NCBI GenBank assembly: GCA_035258605.1 | Contig: DATFXD010000177.1 | Location: 1-16,498 of the forward strand | Reading direction: 5' to 3' | DNA: 16,498 nucleotides | Source of the DNA: AWTP1-13 sp035258605 | GTDB lineage: Bacteria > Pseudomonadota > Alphaproteobacteria > Rhizobiales > Hyphomicrobiaceae | Shown here: positions 9,122 through 16,498 of the stretch, in pieces | How the letters are laid out: each line of letters opens with the position of its first letter | Position numbering within the stretch: the first letter of the stretch is position 1 | Translations under genes and position numbers: made by a program | Notes under the pieces: model-generated | Told to the model about the DNA's origin: nothing | Database searches by the model: none | Seen by the model: only the letters and a program-made list of their open reading frames with translations

Positions 9122-10357
9122 TCAATGGTGCCGCGGCAGCAAGCCGCGCAACCGATCGATCGCTGTCGCCAAATCGGCTGCCAAGCGTTGCGCCGCCGCT
9201 GCAGTTCCTTGCCGATGCCGATGATAATTGCCGATCAGGCTGACGATGCCATCGCTGATCGAATGCGCGTCCGGTGCGGCAACGACGCCATTGTCGGCGA
9301 TGATCCACTCGCTCAACGTCGACCCGTTGAGGGCGAGGAATGGGCGTTGCGCGGCCACCGCGTCGCAGACCGTTCCGGATCCGCGCAGCTGGAACGTGGC
9401 CGGGTCGTTGAGCAGCAGCGCGGCATGACAGCTGTGCCACTGACGGGCGTACTCCGCCGCCGGCAGGAACGCGGGTAGCGGCTGGCACCGAAGTTTGTCG
9501 CCGGTGGCGGCGGCGACGGCTTGGGCCCGCAACGTGACGGCGGGCAAAGCGCTGCCGCGCAAGGCATCGCTCAGATGTTGGCCGATTGCGTTGATGAGAC
9601 TGGCGCCTTTGTCGGCGCGCAGCTTGCCAGGAACAAACACCACGAACTCGCCCTCGATCGGCGGCACCGGTACCGCCGTCAGCGGGCTCGGATGCGGGAG
9701 CAGGGTCACCTCGATGGCAAAGGCTTCGGCGATGGCGGCGGCAAACCCGAGCGTTTCGGCGAACAGACACAGGCGCTGCCTGGCACCGTCGGCTGCCAAC
9801 AGCACAGCCAAGGCGCTGCGCCAGGTCGGTGCGCTCACATGCGAACCGACATCGTCATACATCAGGCGCAGTGCAATTTGCGGTCCTGCTGCCGCACGTT
9901 TGTGCACCTCGGCGATCGCCAGGATCATCTCCGCATCGGCGGATGGCAGCAGCAGCAGGTCGCCAGCATCGGCGGCAACAGCCTTGAGGATGCGGACGAT
10001 GTCGGCAAGCATCAGCGATCTCATGGTGGCGGCGTCGCCGTGTGCGATCCGGGCGGTGGCGCCGGCCGCCGGCGGCGCCGCGGGCGGGCGCAAGGCCTCA
10101 GGGATATAGCCTTCGCCGTGGCGAATGAGCCGTTCGACGATCGGGCCATAGTGGCGCTTGCGGGCGATTGTGGTCCGACTGTGCGTGAAGCGTGGCGGCG
10201 TGTTTGCCCGGCGCCACGGCCCGGTTGCGGTCTGCGGGCCTGGGACGACCAGCAGTGGTGTAGGCGCCAGCAGCCTCCGCAAGCGCTCGGCCGTGACCGC
10301 AAAGTGTCCCTCAGCACCGGTCAGCGACGGTTCAAGCAAGATGATGCGACCGGCCAT
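9122..10357 (-). CDS. Divergent GT-B-type glycosyltransferase (GT4-like)
   Basis: A 411-residue Ala-rich protein. The start LLEPSLTGAEGHF (7-19) resembles the glycine-rich loop of GT-B transferases, where a G-x-H stretch follows the first strand. The second domain begins near 237 with FVVFVPGKLRADKGASLI, a clear match to the GT4 donor-domain opening, and continues with HAALLLNDPATFQLRGSGTVCDAVAAQRPFLAL (311-343), which has the RGSGT...A....P layout of the donor-binding helix. The acidic pair of the usual E-x7-E motif is not visible; Asp332 may stand in for one Glu. So the fold assignment is good but family membership is weaker. ATG 10357 has GAGAG just upstream. It heads a probable two-gene minus-strand unit with the GT2 gene and diverges from the GDP-sugar operon. 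Expected to be cytoplasmic; donor and acceptor unknown. Confidence 0.78.
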   Translation of the reverse strand: MAGRIILLEPSLTGAEGHFAVTAERLRRLLAPTPLLVVPGPQTATGPWRRANTPPRFTHSRTTIARKRHYGPIVERLIRHGEGYIPEALRPPAAPPAAGATARIAHGDAATMRSLMLADIVRILKAVAADAGDLLLLPSADAEMILAIAEVHKRAAAGPQIALRLMYDDVGSHVSAPTWRSALAVLLAADGARQRLCLFAETLGFAAAIAEAFAIEVTLLPHPSPLTAVPVPPIEGEFVVFVPGKLRADKGASLINAIGQHLSDALRGSALPAVTLRAQAVAAATGDKLRCQPLPAFLPAAEYARQWHSCHAALLLNDPATFQLRGSGTVCDAVAAQRPFLALNGSTLSEWIIADNGVVAAPDAHSISDGIVSLIGNYHRHRQGTAAAAQRLAADLATAIDRLRGLLPRHH

Positions 10358-11044
10358 GCTCTCGTGTGTTCGGAGTAGGTAAGCGTAGCTCTAGCGGCAA
10401 CCCTCGGTCGCGGCGCCCGGCGCCGCCAGCCGGTTGCCCAGCGCTCAGCGAATGTTGCAAGGGTGCTGCGATGCCCCAAGAAGGCCCCGCGCGAGGGCAC
10501 TCTAGCATGGCCAGGCGCGGGCGATACTCCTATTCTCGATGCGGCGAGCGCGGCTACGCACGACACGTGCGAGTGGCGAGGTGCGGCCTCCAAGGGCGAA
10601 CCGTAATCGGACAGTGCCGTTTCCCGGGGCGGCCTTCGCTGGGGTTGAAAAGGTCGCTAACTATCTTGACTCTCATCATAAATGCGACAAGGTCTGGTCG
10701 CTCGAAGCGCTACGGCGGTGGCACGATTGGCGCCTACGCAGCGGCGAGTGGCTCTTATGCGCGTCTCTTGCAGGGCTTGCCATGCTGCCGGACGATCGTC
10801 GTCGTTTCACACGCGACCCTGTGTTGCGACCCTGCGTGGCATCAATAGCGGGCCGCATTTCGTCTTACCGAGACGACGCGGGGACGATGGCATCGACGGG
10901 CGGTGGGCGCGGCCGCGTCGCACCATGGCGGCAGCGACTGGCGTTGCCTTCAGCCTGCTGACGCGGCGACGCACGACCGCTGGAAAGAGGGAAAAATTGT
11001 TGTGCCGTCAGCCTCAAGGTGCACCACAAGGCGTTTGGTAGTTC
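10358..11044. other. 687-bp divergent intergenic region, no gene seen
   Basis: It lies between the starts of the divergent GT-B gene (minus) and the GMD-like gene (plus), so it should hold two promoters. Several open frames exist on both strands, but their translations are rich in Arg, Ser, Cys and Pro and have no recognisable motif. An AT-richer patch at about 10645-10690 contains TTGAAA and TTGACT, possible -35 elements for the plus-strand operon, but no matching -10 box is convincing. The plus-strand leader would then be over 300 bases. Confidence 0.4.
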
Positions 11045-12067
11045 ATGAAGCGAGCGCTCATTACGGGAATTACGGGGCAGGACGGCTCCTATCTCGCGGA
11101 GCTGTTGCTCGACAAAGGCTATCATGTTTTCGGTCTCGCCAGACAGCAGAGCTGGTATCGTCCAAATAGTGCAAGTCACCTGGCGGCTAACATTGAGATA
11201 TTAATCGGCGACGTTACCGAAGGTGTCGACGTCGCACGAGCGGTGCAGGTTGCCAAGGCCGACGAGATTTATAACTTGGCCTCGCTATCGCATCCGGGAG
11301 AGTCGTGGTCGCGCGCGGCGGAGACCCTGATGGTCAATGGTTTCGCTGCCATCCGGCTGTTCGAGGCGGTGCGGCACCACTGCCCGGGGGTTCGCGTCTA
11401 TCAAGCATCGTCCTCGGAAATGTTTGGTCAGCCGGTGGACGACCAGCAGGACGAGCAAACTGCCTTTAATCCGATCAACCCCTACGCTGCGGCTAAAGTT
11501 TATGCGCATCAAATGGCGCAGATCTACCGCAAAAGCTACGGCATGCATATTTGTAGCGGCATTCTCTTCAACCATGAAAGTGAGCGACGCCCGCTGCATT
11601 TTCTGACGCAGAAGGTCGCCTACGGCGCAGCCTGCGCCGCGCTCGGTATCGACAACTCGGTCGATCGCAACGAGCGCGGCCGGCCGATCGTGCACGATGG
11701 CAAGCTTGCCTTGGGCAACGTCGAAATCGCGCGCGACTGGGGCTACGCTCCTGATTTCGTCCGGGCGATGTGGATGATCGTGCAGCAGCCGCAGCCGACC
11801 GACTATGTCGTCGGGACCGGCACCTTGCGCACGCTTCGCCATCTGTGCGAGGTCGCCTACAAAAGCGTCAATCGAAACTGGCAGGATCATGTCGTCAGTG
11901 ATCCTGAGCTGGTGCGGCCGCTCGAAGCCGGAAAGATCGTCGCCAATCCGGCCAAGGCGAGAACGCTGTTGGGATGGCAGCCGAGCATCAGCTTCGAAGC
12001 GATGATCCAGCAGATGGTCGCGGCTCAGATACGGCGGTTGCAACGAGCGTACGGGGGAAAACCGTGA
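11045..12067 (+). CDS. GDP-mannose 4,6-dehydratase-like SDR enzyme (paralogue of the next gene)
   Basis: A 340-residue extended SDR protein. The Rossmann motif GITGQDG is at 8-14; the catalytic set is SSSE (Ser123/Ser124, Glu125) and NPYAAAK (Tyr147, Lys151). NHES (176-179), LGNVEIARDWGY (223-234) and VANPAKARTLLGWQPSISFE near the C-terminus are all hallmarks of GDP-mannose 4,6-dehydratases. Against the gmd gene that follows, it is shorter, has Ser where GMD has its catalytic-site Thr, Gln where GMD has Arg in the FVTRK segment, an insertion of roughly 15 residues before LGN, and a deletion of about 15 residues before the SDPELVRP segment. It probably acts on a GDP-hexose, but whether as a second dehydratase, a reductase or an epimerase is not clear. 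First gene of a tight operon; its TGA overlaps the GTG of gmd. The ribosome binding site is weak. Confidence 0.85.
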   Translation: MKRALITGITGQDGSYLAELLLDKGYHVFGLARQQSWYRPNSASHLAANIEILIGDVTEGVDVARAVQVAKADEIYNLASLSHPGESWSRAAETLMVNGFAAIRLFEAVRHHCPGVRVYQASSSEMFGQPVDDQQDEQTAFNPINPYAAAKVYAHQMAQIYRKSYGMHICSGILFNHESERRPLHFLTQKVAYGAACAALGIDNSVDRNERGRPIVHDGKLALGNVEIARDWGYAPDFVRAMWMIVQQPQPTDYVVGTGTLRTLRHLCEVAYKSVNRNWQDHVVSDPELVRPLEAGKIVANPAKARTLLGWQPSISFEAMIQQMVAAQIRRLQRAYGGKP

Positions 12068-13146
12068 AGACGGCGCTGGTGACAGGCATTACGGGCCAGG
12101 ACGGGTCCTATCTGGCCGAATTTTTGCTGGCTAAGGGCTACGAGGTGCACGGCATCAAGCGCCGCACCTCCTTGTTCAATACCCACCGTGTCGATCATCT
12201 CTATCAAGATCCGCACGTGGCCAATCGCCAATTCATTCTGCACCACGGCGATCTGACGGATTCTTCCAGTCTGGTGCGTATCATCCAACAGGTACAGCCG
12301 GACGAGATCTACAATCTGGCGGCGCAGTCGCATGTCGCGGTCTCCTTTGAGGAACCGGAATACACGGCAAATTCCGACGCCCTTGGTGCGCTTCGTCTGC
12401 TGGAGGCGATTCGTATTCTGGGGCTGGAAAAGAAGACGCGATTCTATCAGGCGAGTACCTCGGAGTTGTACGGTTTGGTGCAGGAAACGCCGCAGACCGA
12501 GCAAACTCCCTTCTATCCGCGCAGTCCTTACGCGGTGGCCAAGCTTTACGCCTATTGGATTACCGTCAACTACCGCGAGGCCTATGGCATCTATGCCTGC
12601 AACGGCATCATGTTCAATCACGAGAGCCCGCTCCGCGGCGAGACTTTCGTCACTCGCAAGATCACGCGCGGTTTGGCACGCATCAAATTGGGCCTGCAGG
12701 ACTGTCTTTATCTCGGCAACCTGGATGCCAAGCGCGATTGGGGGCATGCCAAGGACTACGTCGAGATGCAGTGGCTGATGCTGCAGCAGCCACTGCCGGA
12801 GGATTTCGTCATAGCCACCGGCGTTCAATATAGTGTGCGTGACTTCGTCAACGCGGCGGCGCAGGAGGTCGGCCTCAAGCTCCGCTGGCTTGGCCAAGGC
12901 GTAGAGGAAAAGGGCTTAGACCCCGCCGGCAAGTGCATTGTGGCGGTCGATCCCCGTTACTTTCGTCCGACCGAGGTTGACACCTTGCTCGGGGATGCAT
13001 CCAAGGCCAAGCAAAAATTGGGTTGGTCGCCGAAGATCAGCTTTCAAGCCTTGGTCGCCGAGATGATGCACGAAGACCTCAAGGCCGCCGAACGCGACGA
13101 AGTGGTGCGCAAGCATGGTTATCGCACCTACCGGCATCACGAGTAG
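12064..13146 (+). CDS. gmd: GDP-mannose 4,6-dehydratase
   Basis: Converts GDP-D-mannose to GDP-4-keto-6-deoxy-D-mannose with bound NADP, the first step to GDP-L-fucose and related sugars. The 360 residues match the family's usual length. GITGQDG at 8-14, RRTSLFNTHRVDHLY near 33-47, NLAAQSHVAVSFEEP, STSE (Thr132, Glu134), SPYAVAK (Tyr156, Lys160), NHESPLRGETFVTRKI and LGNLDAKRDWGHAKDYVE are all intact and agree in position with well-studied GMDs. The GTG at 12064 is chosen because the protein then begins MKTALVTGITGQDG, and GGGGGA stands five bases upstream; the frame is open further back, but those codons lie inside the preceding gene. Start and stop overlap as GTGA, so translation is probably coupled to the upstream paralogue. 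Confidence 0.97.
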   Translation: MKTALVTGITGQDGSYLAEFLLAKGYEVHGIKRRTSLFNTHRVDHLYQDPHVANRQFILHHGDLTDSSSLVRIIQQVQPDEIYNLAAQSHVAVSFEEPEYTANSDALGALRLLEAIRILGLEKKTRFYQASTSELYGLVQETPQTEQTPFYPRSPYAVAKLYAYWITVNYREAYGIYACNGIMFNHESPLRGETFVTRKITRGLARIKLGLQDCLYLGNLDAKRDWGHAKDYVEMQWLMLQQPLPEDFVIATGVQYSVRDFVNAAAQEVGLKLRWLGQGVEEKGLDPAGKCIVAVDPRYFRPTEVDTLLGDASKAKQKLGWSPKISFQALVAEMMHEDLKAAERDEVVRKHGYRTYRHHE

Positions 13147-13150
13147 GCCC

Positions 13151-14092
13151 ATGAACAAGAGTACCAAGATCTATGTCGCGGGCCATCGTGGCATGGTGGG
13201 CTCCGCCATTGTGCGCCGTCTCCACGGCGCCGGCTATCGCAACCTGGTAATGCGCACGCGCTCGGAGCTCGACCTCACCCAGCAGACGGCGGTGACCGCC
13301 TTTTTCCAACATGAGCGGCCGCAGTACGTGTTCATGGCCGCGGCCGAGGTCGGCGGAATTCATGCCAACAATACGCGCCGCGGCGAATTCATTTATCAGA
13401 ACCTGATTGTCGAGGCCAACGTCACGCACGCCGCCTGGCAGGCCGGTGTGCAGCGCATGCTGTTCCTCGGCTCAAGCTGCATCTATCCGCGCGATTGTCC
13501 GCAACCGATCAAGGAAGACTACCTGCTGACCGGCCCGCTGGAGCAGACCAATGAACCCTACGCGATCGCCAAGATTGCAGGCATCAAGCTGTGTGAAAGC
13601 TACAATCGACAATACGGCACCCAGTATGTCTCGGCGATGCCGACCAACCTCTATGGCCCCAACGACAACTATGATCTGAATAGCAGCCATGTCCTGCCGG
13701 CACTGATCCGCAAGGTGCACGAGGCAAAGGTGAGCAACGCCGCAAGCTATGTGGTGTGGGGCTCGGGTCGGCCGCGGCGCGAATTCTTGTACGTGGACGA
13801 TATGGCCGACGCCTGCGTTTTCTTGATGGAGCGGGACAGCGTCCATGACGGCTTATTGAATATCGGCACCGGCGAAGACGTGACCATCCGCGAGCTGGCG
13901 GAACGGGTGATGGATGTGGTGGGCTTTAAAGGTGACATCGTGTTTGATGCCTCAAAGCCCGACGGAACGCCGCGCAAGCTTTTGAGCGTCGAGCGCATGC
14001 GCGCGTTGGGCTGGAGCGCGCAGACCGCTTTGCGCGACGGTCTGGCCAAGACTTACGCCGCCTTTATTCAGCGCCTAGGCGCGCAAGCCTGA
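13151..14092 (+). CDS. fcl: GDP-L-fucose synthase (GDP-4-keto-6-deoxymannose epimerase/reductase)
   Basis: Performs the 3,5-epimerisation and NADPH reduction that turn the GMD product into GDP-L-fucose. The 313 residues are normal for the family. GHRGMVGSAIVRRL (11-24) is the Fcl-type nucleotide-binding motif; FLGSSCIYP gives catalytic Ser108 and Cys110, NEPYAIAK gives Tyr137 and Lys141, and NSSHVLPALIRK gives His180, the acid/base set of the family. GSGRPRREFLYVDDMADA is also standard. ATG 13151 lies four bases after the gmd stop; an open frame continues upstream into gmd, but the family N-terminus begins here. Last gene of the operon, facing the ABC transporter tail to tail. Confidence 0.97.
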   Translation: MNKSTKIYVAGHRGMVGSAIVRRLHGAGYRNLVMRTRSELDLTQQTAVTAFFQHERPQYVFMAAAEVGGIHANNTRRGEFIYQNLIVEANVTHAAWQAGVQRMLFLGSSCIYPRDCPQPIKEDYLLTGPLEQTNEPYAIAKIAGIKLCESYNRQYGTQYVSAMPTNLYGPNDNYDLNSSHVLPALIRKVHEAKVSNAASYVVWGSGRPRREFLYVDDMADACVFLMERDSVHDGLLNIGTGEDVTIRELAERVMDVVGFKGDIVFDASKPDGTPRKLLSVERMRALGWSAQTALRDGLAKTYAAFIQRLGAQA

Positions 14093-14171
14093 GCGCATCG
14101 GTCGGATCCCGGATCGGCGGTCGTAGTTGGTGCGGACCGCGGCACGGCATAGAGCTTACGAGCCGAGTCGC

Positions 14172-14984
14172 CTACTCACACAGTGAATTGCTGGGATGAT
14201 CTGTCGCCGTTGCGCCCGCTAGGGGGGCGGTTGCGCGGGCCTTGGCGTGATAGGCGTTCAAAATGTCGTCGACCGCACCCAATTGCACCAATTTGCCGGC
14301 TTCCAACAGCGCTGCCTTGTTGCACCAGGACCGGATGAGATCATCCGAATGGCTGGCGACCACAAGCACGCTGCTGCGGTCGATGAAGTGCCGCAAGCGA
14401 CGCGATGCCCGCTCGGCGAACCGCGCGTCGCTCGCCCCTATTGCCTCATCGATAAGCAGGATGCCCGGATCAACGGCGGTGGCGACAGCAAAGCCCAATC
14501 GCACCAACATGCCGCTGGAGTAGGTTCTCAGCGGCAGCGATAGGTATTCGCCGAGCTCACTGAACTGCTCGATGTCGGCGATCTTGTTTTCGATGCCCCG
14601 TCGCGGCATGCCGAGCAAAAGGCCGCCCGTGATGATGTTCTCGTAGCCGGTATCCTCCACGTCGAGGCCGGGCAAGATATCGAAACACGGCGTGATTTTG
14701 CCGCTGGCCAGAACCCTGCCGGCAACCGGCTCATAAACACCGGCCATCACCTTGAGCACGGTCGACTTGCCGGCACCGTTGTGACCGACAAGGCCCAACC
14801 GATCGCCCTCGTGCAGCTCGAGGGAGAAATCATTCAATGCCTTGACCACCGACCGGTTGCCCGCGGCCCCACCCTGTTCGATCAACCCGCCGGTTGCGCG
14901 CGCAAACAGGGCTTTGCGCAGACTGCGGTGGGCTCCGTAGATCGGAAACTCCACACACACGCGCTCCAGAATTACTGCCACCAT
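14172..14984 (-). CDS. ABC transporter ATPase for polysaccharide export (Wzt/KpsT/TagH-like)
   Basis: Powers export of a lipid-linked glycan with the permease encoded just upstream. In its 270 residues: Walker A GHNGAGKST (67-75), signature YSSGM (155-159) in place of LSGGQ as is usual in this subfamily, Walker B ILLIDE (175-180) followed by a D-loop GASDA, and His212 of the switch region. KITPCFDILPGLDVEDTGYENI (96-117) is the conserved segment of O-antigen/capsule exporters. After about residue 245 there is only a short Ala/Thr-rich tail, so the glycan-cap-binding C-terminal domain of long Wzt proteins is absent, which places it with KpsT or short Wzt/RfbE types. The start is nine bases after the permease stop. 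Confidence 0.94.
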   Translation of the reverse strand: MVAVILERVCVEFPIYGAHRSLRKALFARATGGLIEQGGAAGNRSVVKALNDFSLELHEGDRLGLVGHNGAGKSTVLKVMAGVYEPVAGRVLASGKITPCFDILPGLDVEDTGYENIITGGLLLGMPRRGIENKIADIEQFSELGEYLSLPLRTYSSGMLVRLGFAVATAVDPGILLIDEAIGASDARFAERASRRLRHFIDRSSVLVVASHSDDLIRSWCNKAALLEAGKLVQLGAVDDILNAYHAKARATAPLAGATATDHPSNSLCE

Positions 14985-14993
14985 GGCGAAAGC

Positions 14994-15911
14994 TCAGCTC
15001 CAGTAGGCGATACGCCGGCGAAAGCGCGTGAATACGAGATAGGTGATCGTCCAACCAAGGAGGGCCATGGCGAGCACGGCCGTGTAATTGCCGACACTGG
15101 GATATTTGCCCAACAGGGGGGCGCGGACCACCTCAATGCAATGATAGAGCGGATTGAGATGCACAAACGCCAAACGCACCGCGCCTTTCAGCTGATCGAC
15201 CGGCCAAAATATCGGCGTAATAAGCATGGCGATCTGCATCACGTTTCCCACCAATTGCTGCACATCGCGAAAGCGCAGGCAGATCATGCCGAGCAGGAGC
15301 GTCACCCATACGCCGTTGAAGAGAACCAGAAAGACCCCGGGGACCACGAGCAACGTTGCCGGCCCGAGCAGACGCGGGGCCATCACCAGCACCAGCAACG
15401 CGTAGACCAGGAGATGGTGCAGGAACACGATCAGGTTGCGCCACACCAAGGCGTAGATCAGCAGCGAGTAGTCAAAGCGTGAATTGCGGTAGAGATTGGC
15501 GCTGGTGACAAACACCATGCCGGCCTCGGTCACACACGCCGAGATCAGCAGCCAAACCACCATGCCAGCGGTCAGGTAAGGCACATACTCACCGGCATCG
15601 AGGTTCCACAAGGAGGAGCCGACCGTGCCCATCGTAATTACGAACATCGCCAGACTGACCACGCTCCAAAAAGGTCCGATGGCCGTGCGCCGATAGCGCC
15701 GCTTGACCTCAAGCCACCCCAGCCGGCCCCATAAATCCGGTCGCATCAGGCCGTCGCAGAGGTCGCGCAGACCGCTCTTTGTTAAGGGCGCGCAGGTGGA
15801 AGGCGCAGGTTCGGTCCTGGGCAGTGCCAATTTGCGCGAAGAGAGCGATGCCAGTCGTCGTGCGCCTGACAAAAATTGGCGTTCCGTTCCAGCGCTCAAG
15901 CTGCCCCCCAA
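14994..15911 (-). CDS. ABC-2 type polysaccharide export permease (Wzm/KpsM-like)
   Basis: Inner-membrane channel subunit that pairs with the ATPase encoded downstream. The core begins near residue 56: MRPDLWGRLGWLEVKRRYRR, then TAIGPFW, followed by about six hydrophobic segments near 82-102, 110-135, 155-178, 183-210, 223-237 and 275-296. RFRD (213-216), ITPIFWPVD (231-239) and LNPLYH (252-257) are typical of O-antigen and capsule permeases. The frame is given from TTG 15911, which lacks a good ribosome binding site. The first 45-50 residues look less natural than the rest, so the true start may be further in; the N-terminus is uncertain. Stop and next start are nine bases apart, indicating a two-gene operon. 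Confidence 0.9.
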   Translation of the reverse strand: MGGSLSAGTERQFLSGARRLASLSSRKLALPRTEPAPSTCAPLTKSGLRDLCDGLMRPDLWGRLGWLEVKRRYRRTAIGPFWSVVSLAMFVITMGTVGSSLWNLDAGEYVPYLTAGMVVWLLISACVTEAGMVFVTSANLYRNSRFDYSLLIYALVWRNLIVFLHHLLVYALLVLVMAPRLLGPATLLVVPGVFLVLFNGVWVTLLLGMICLRFRDVQQLVGNVMQIAMLITPIFWPVDQLKGAVRLAFVHLNPLYHCIEVVRAPLLGKYPSVGNYTAVLAMALLGWTITYLVFTRFRRRIAYWS

Positions 15912-15927
15912 TGCTTTCAGACGTGGA

Positions 15928-16144
15928 TCAATCTTGGCCGGTGCGCCACGGGACCTGCACGTAATTTATGTCCTCTGGCTCAGCGTCGGCGCCGATCGGG
16001 ACGGCGCCAGCAAGCAGTTGCCCGGCTCGAGATCAAGGTGAGCGCGCCACACCGCCGTGTAGAACGATCGGCGGCCATCCACGGCTGTGATGCCGCGTCC
16101 GCATAGGCACTGCCCGGCTCGACGCGGACACGCTCGGTGATCAT
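15928..16144 (-). pseudogene. Short gene spread over three frames (probable frameshifted gene), function unknown
   Basis: From ATG 16144, with AGGGGGA about nine bases upstream, the frame starts MITERVRVEPGSAYADAA. Near 16065 the natural-looking sequence moves to a second frame (SFYTAVWRAHLDLEPG), and near 16020 to a third (QLLAGAVPIGADAEPEDIN, ending WRTGQD and TGA at 15928). In each section the favoured frame has mostly G or C at third positions, and the frame in use loses sense past each switch. Both switches are in the same direction and fit the loss of one base each, the second next to a GGG run. Restored, the protein would be about 72 residues. I do not recognise it. It ends 17 bp before the given permease start and runs the same way, so it was probably the first gene of the export operon. 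It could be a real pseudogene or the result of two assembly errors. Confidence 0.45.
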
Positions 16145-16498
16145 TGGGTGAGATCCCCCTGCTGACCGCGTGGCCAGATTGCAACATTGTCCAACGGCGA
16201 TGGCGCTCCCCATGGACCAGTGTGTCTCGTCCGTCACGGCAGGCGGATCGCACATCCATCACCCCGCCGCGCCCCGTGTCAGCGAGCCTGCGCTCATCCT
16301 CTGCGCGACGGGAGTCTCCCCCTCCCCAGCGGCGCCATCAAAGGATGCCGCTGTAAGGCTAAAAAGTCATACGCCTGGCAGCAGTTAGCGGTCAATAGGC
16401 CTGAGGTTTTGGCCACGCGCGCGAGACCCATCACGGTATGCGCCATGGCGCACGGCCGGCGCCGCCAGGCGGGTCATGTCTGGGCGCCGGGCGCGCTT
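16145..16498. other. Right-edge stretch without a recognised gene
   Basis: About 354 bp up to the window edge. Frames on both strands are short and compositionally unnatural. An AT-richer patch around 16352-16372 could be promoter DNA for the minus-strand export genes, but no boxes can be defined. Confidence 0.4.

Noticed and set aside
8221..9243. 340-codon plus-strand frame
   Set aside because: Antisense to the GT2 gene and the end of the GT-B gene; no recognisable domain.
9521..10378. 285-codon plus-strand frame
   Set aside because: Antisense to the GT-B-like gene; Gln/Arg/Gly-rich and motif-free.
10865..11179. 104-codon minus-strand frame before the GMD-like gene
   Set aside because: It starts inside the GMD-like gene on the opposite strand and has no ribosome binding site or motif.
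12025..12897. 290-codon minus-strand frame
   Set aside because: Antisense to gmd, whose residues are all conserved; typical shadow of a conserved high-GC gene.
14093..14171. Inverted repeat GATCC-C-GGATC between fcl and the ATPase gene as a terminator
   Set aside because: A one-base loop cannot form, the reduced stem is only 3 bp, and no T run follows on either strand.
14781..15482. 233-codon plus-strand frame rich in His and Gln
   Set aside because: Antisense to the ABC ATPase and permease; the His/Gln runs mirror Val/Leu codons of the membrane segments.

Overview
The window reads as chromosomal DNA of a high-GC alphaproteobacterium, most likely Hyphomicrobiales (Bradyrhizobium/Rhodopseudomonas-like). 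This rests on GC-rich third codon positions, an HWE-family sensor kinase, a Tat-type arylsulfatase of a kind common in that group, and a pair of small basic helical proteins typical of it. The taxonomy is inferred from protein character and was not tested by any search. I see no rRNA, tRNA, CRISPR array, insertion sequence or prophage gene.

Left part (1-4400), all on the minus strand: an AraC-type regulator with a GyrI-like domain runs off the left edge. Next comes a 739-residue histidine kinase with four PAS-like domains and an HWE transmitter, and no response regulator beside it. Upstream of the kinase lie two small paralogous proteins (97 and 73 aa). A 12-bp palindrome inside an FNR/FixK-like box (4349-4362) sits upstream of the second small gene.

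Middle (4600-6338, plus): a complete Tat-exported arylsulfatase with a CTAGR formylglycine-type motif. A gene-poor stretch of 587 bp follows.

Right part (6925-16144): a surface-polysaccharide locus. It has a GT4 glycosyltransferase (plus), a GT2 glycosyltransferase and a divergent GT-B-like glycosyltransferase (minus, probable operon). After 687 bp without a gene comes a tight plus-strand operon: a GMD-like dehydratase paralogue, then gmd (4-bp overlap), then fcl (4-bp gap). The last two together make GDP-L-fucose from GDP-mannose. Convergent to this is a minus-strand ABC exporter pair, ABC-2 permease then ATPase of the Wzm/Wzt or KpsM/KpsT kind. Just upstream of the permease is a short gene whose natural-looking protein sequence is spread over three frames, so it looks broken by two one-base losses.

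Taken together: GDP-L-fucose (and perhaps a second GDP-deoxysugar) is made, used by the glycosyltransferases, and the lipid-linked glycan is exported by the ABC transporter. No initiating sugar-phosphate transferase, Wzx/Wzy or ligase is in the window, so the locus probably continues to the right or is scattered. The most interesting items are the tandem GMD paralogue, the broken gene before the exporter, the divergent GT-B protein, and the paired small proteins beside the HWE kinase with the palindromic site.
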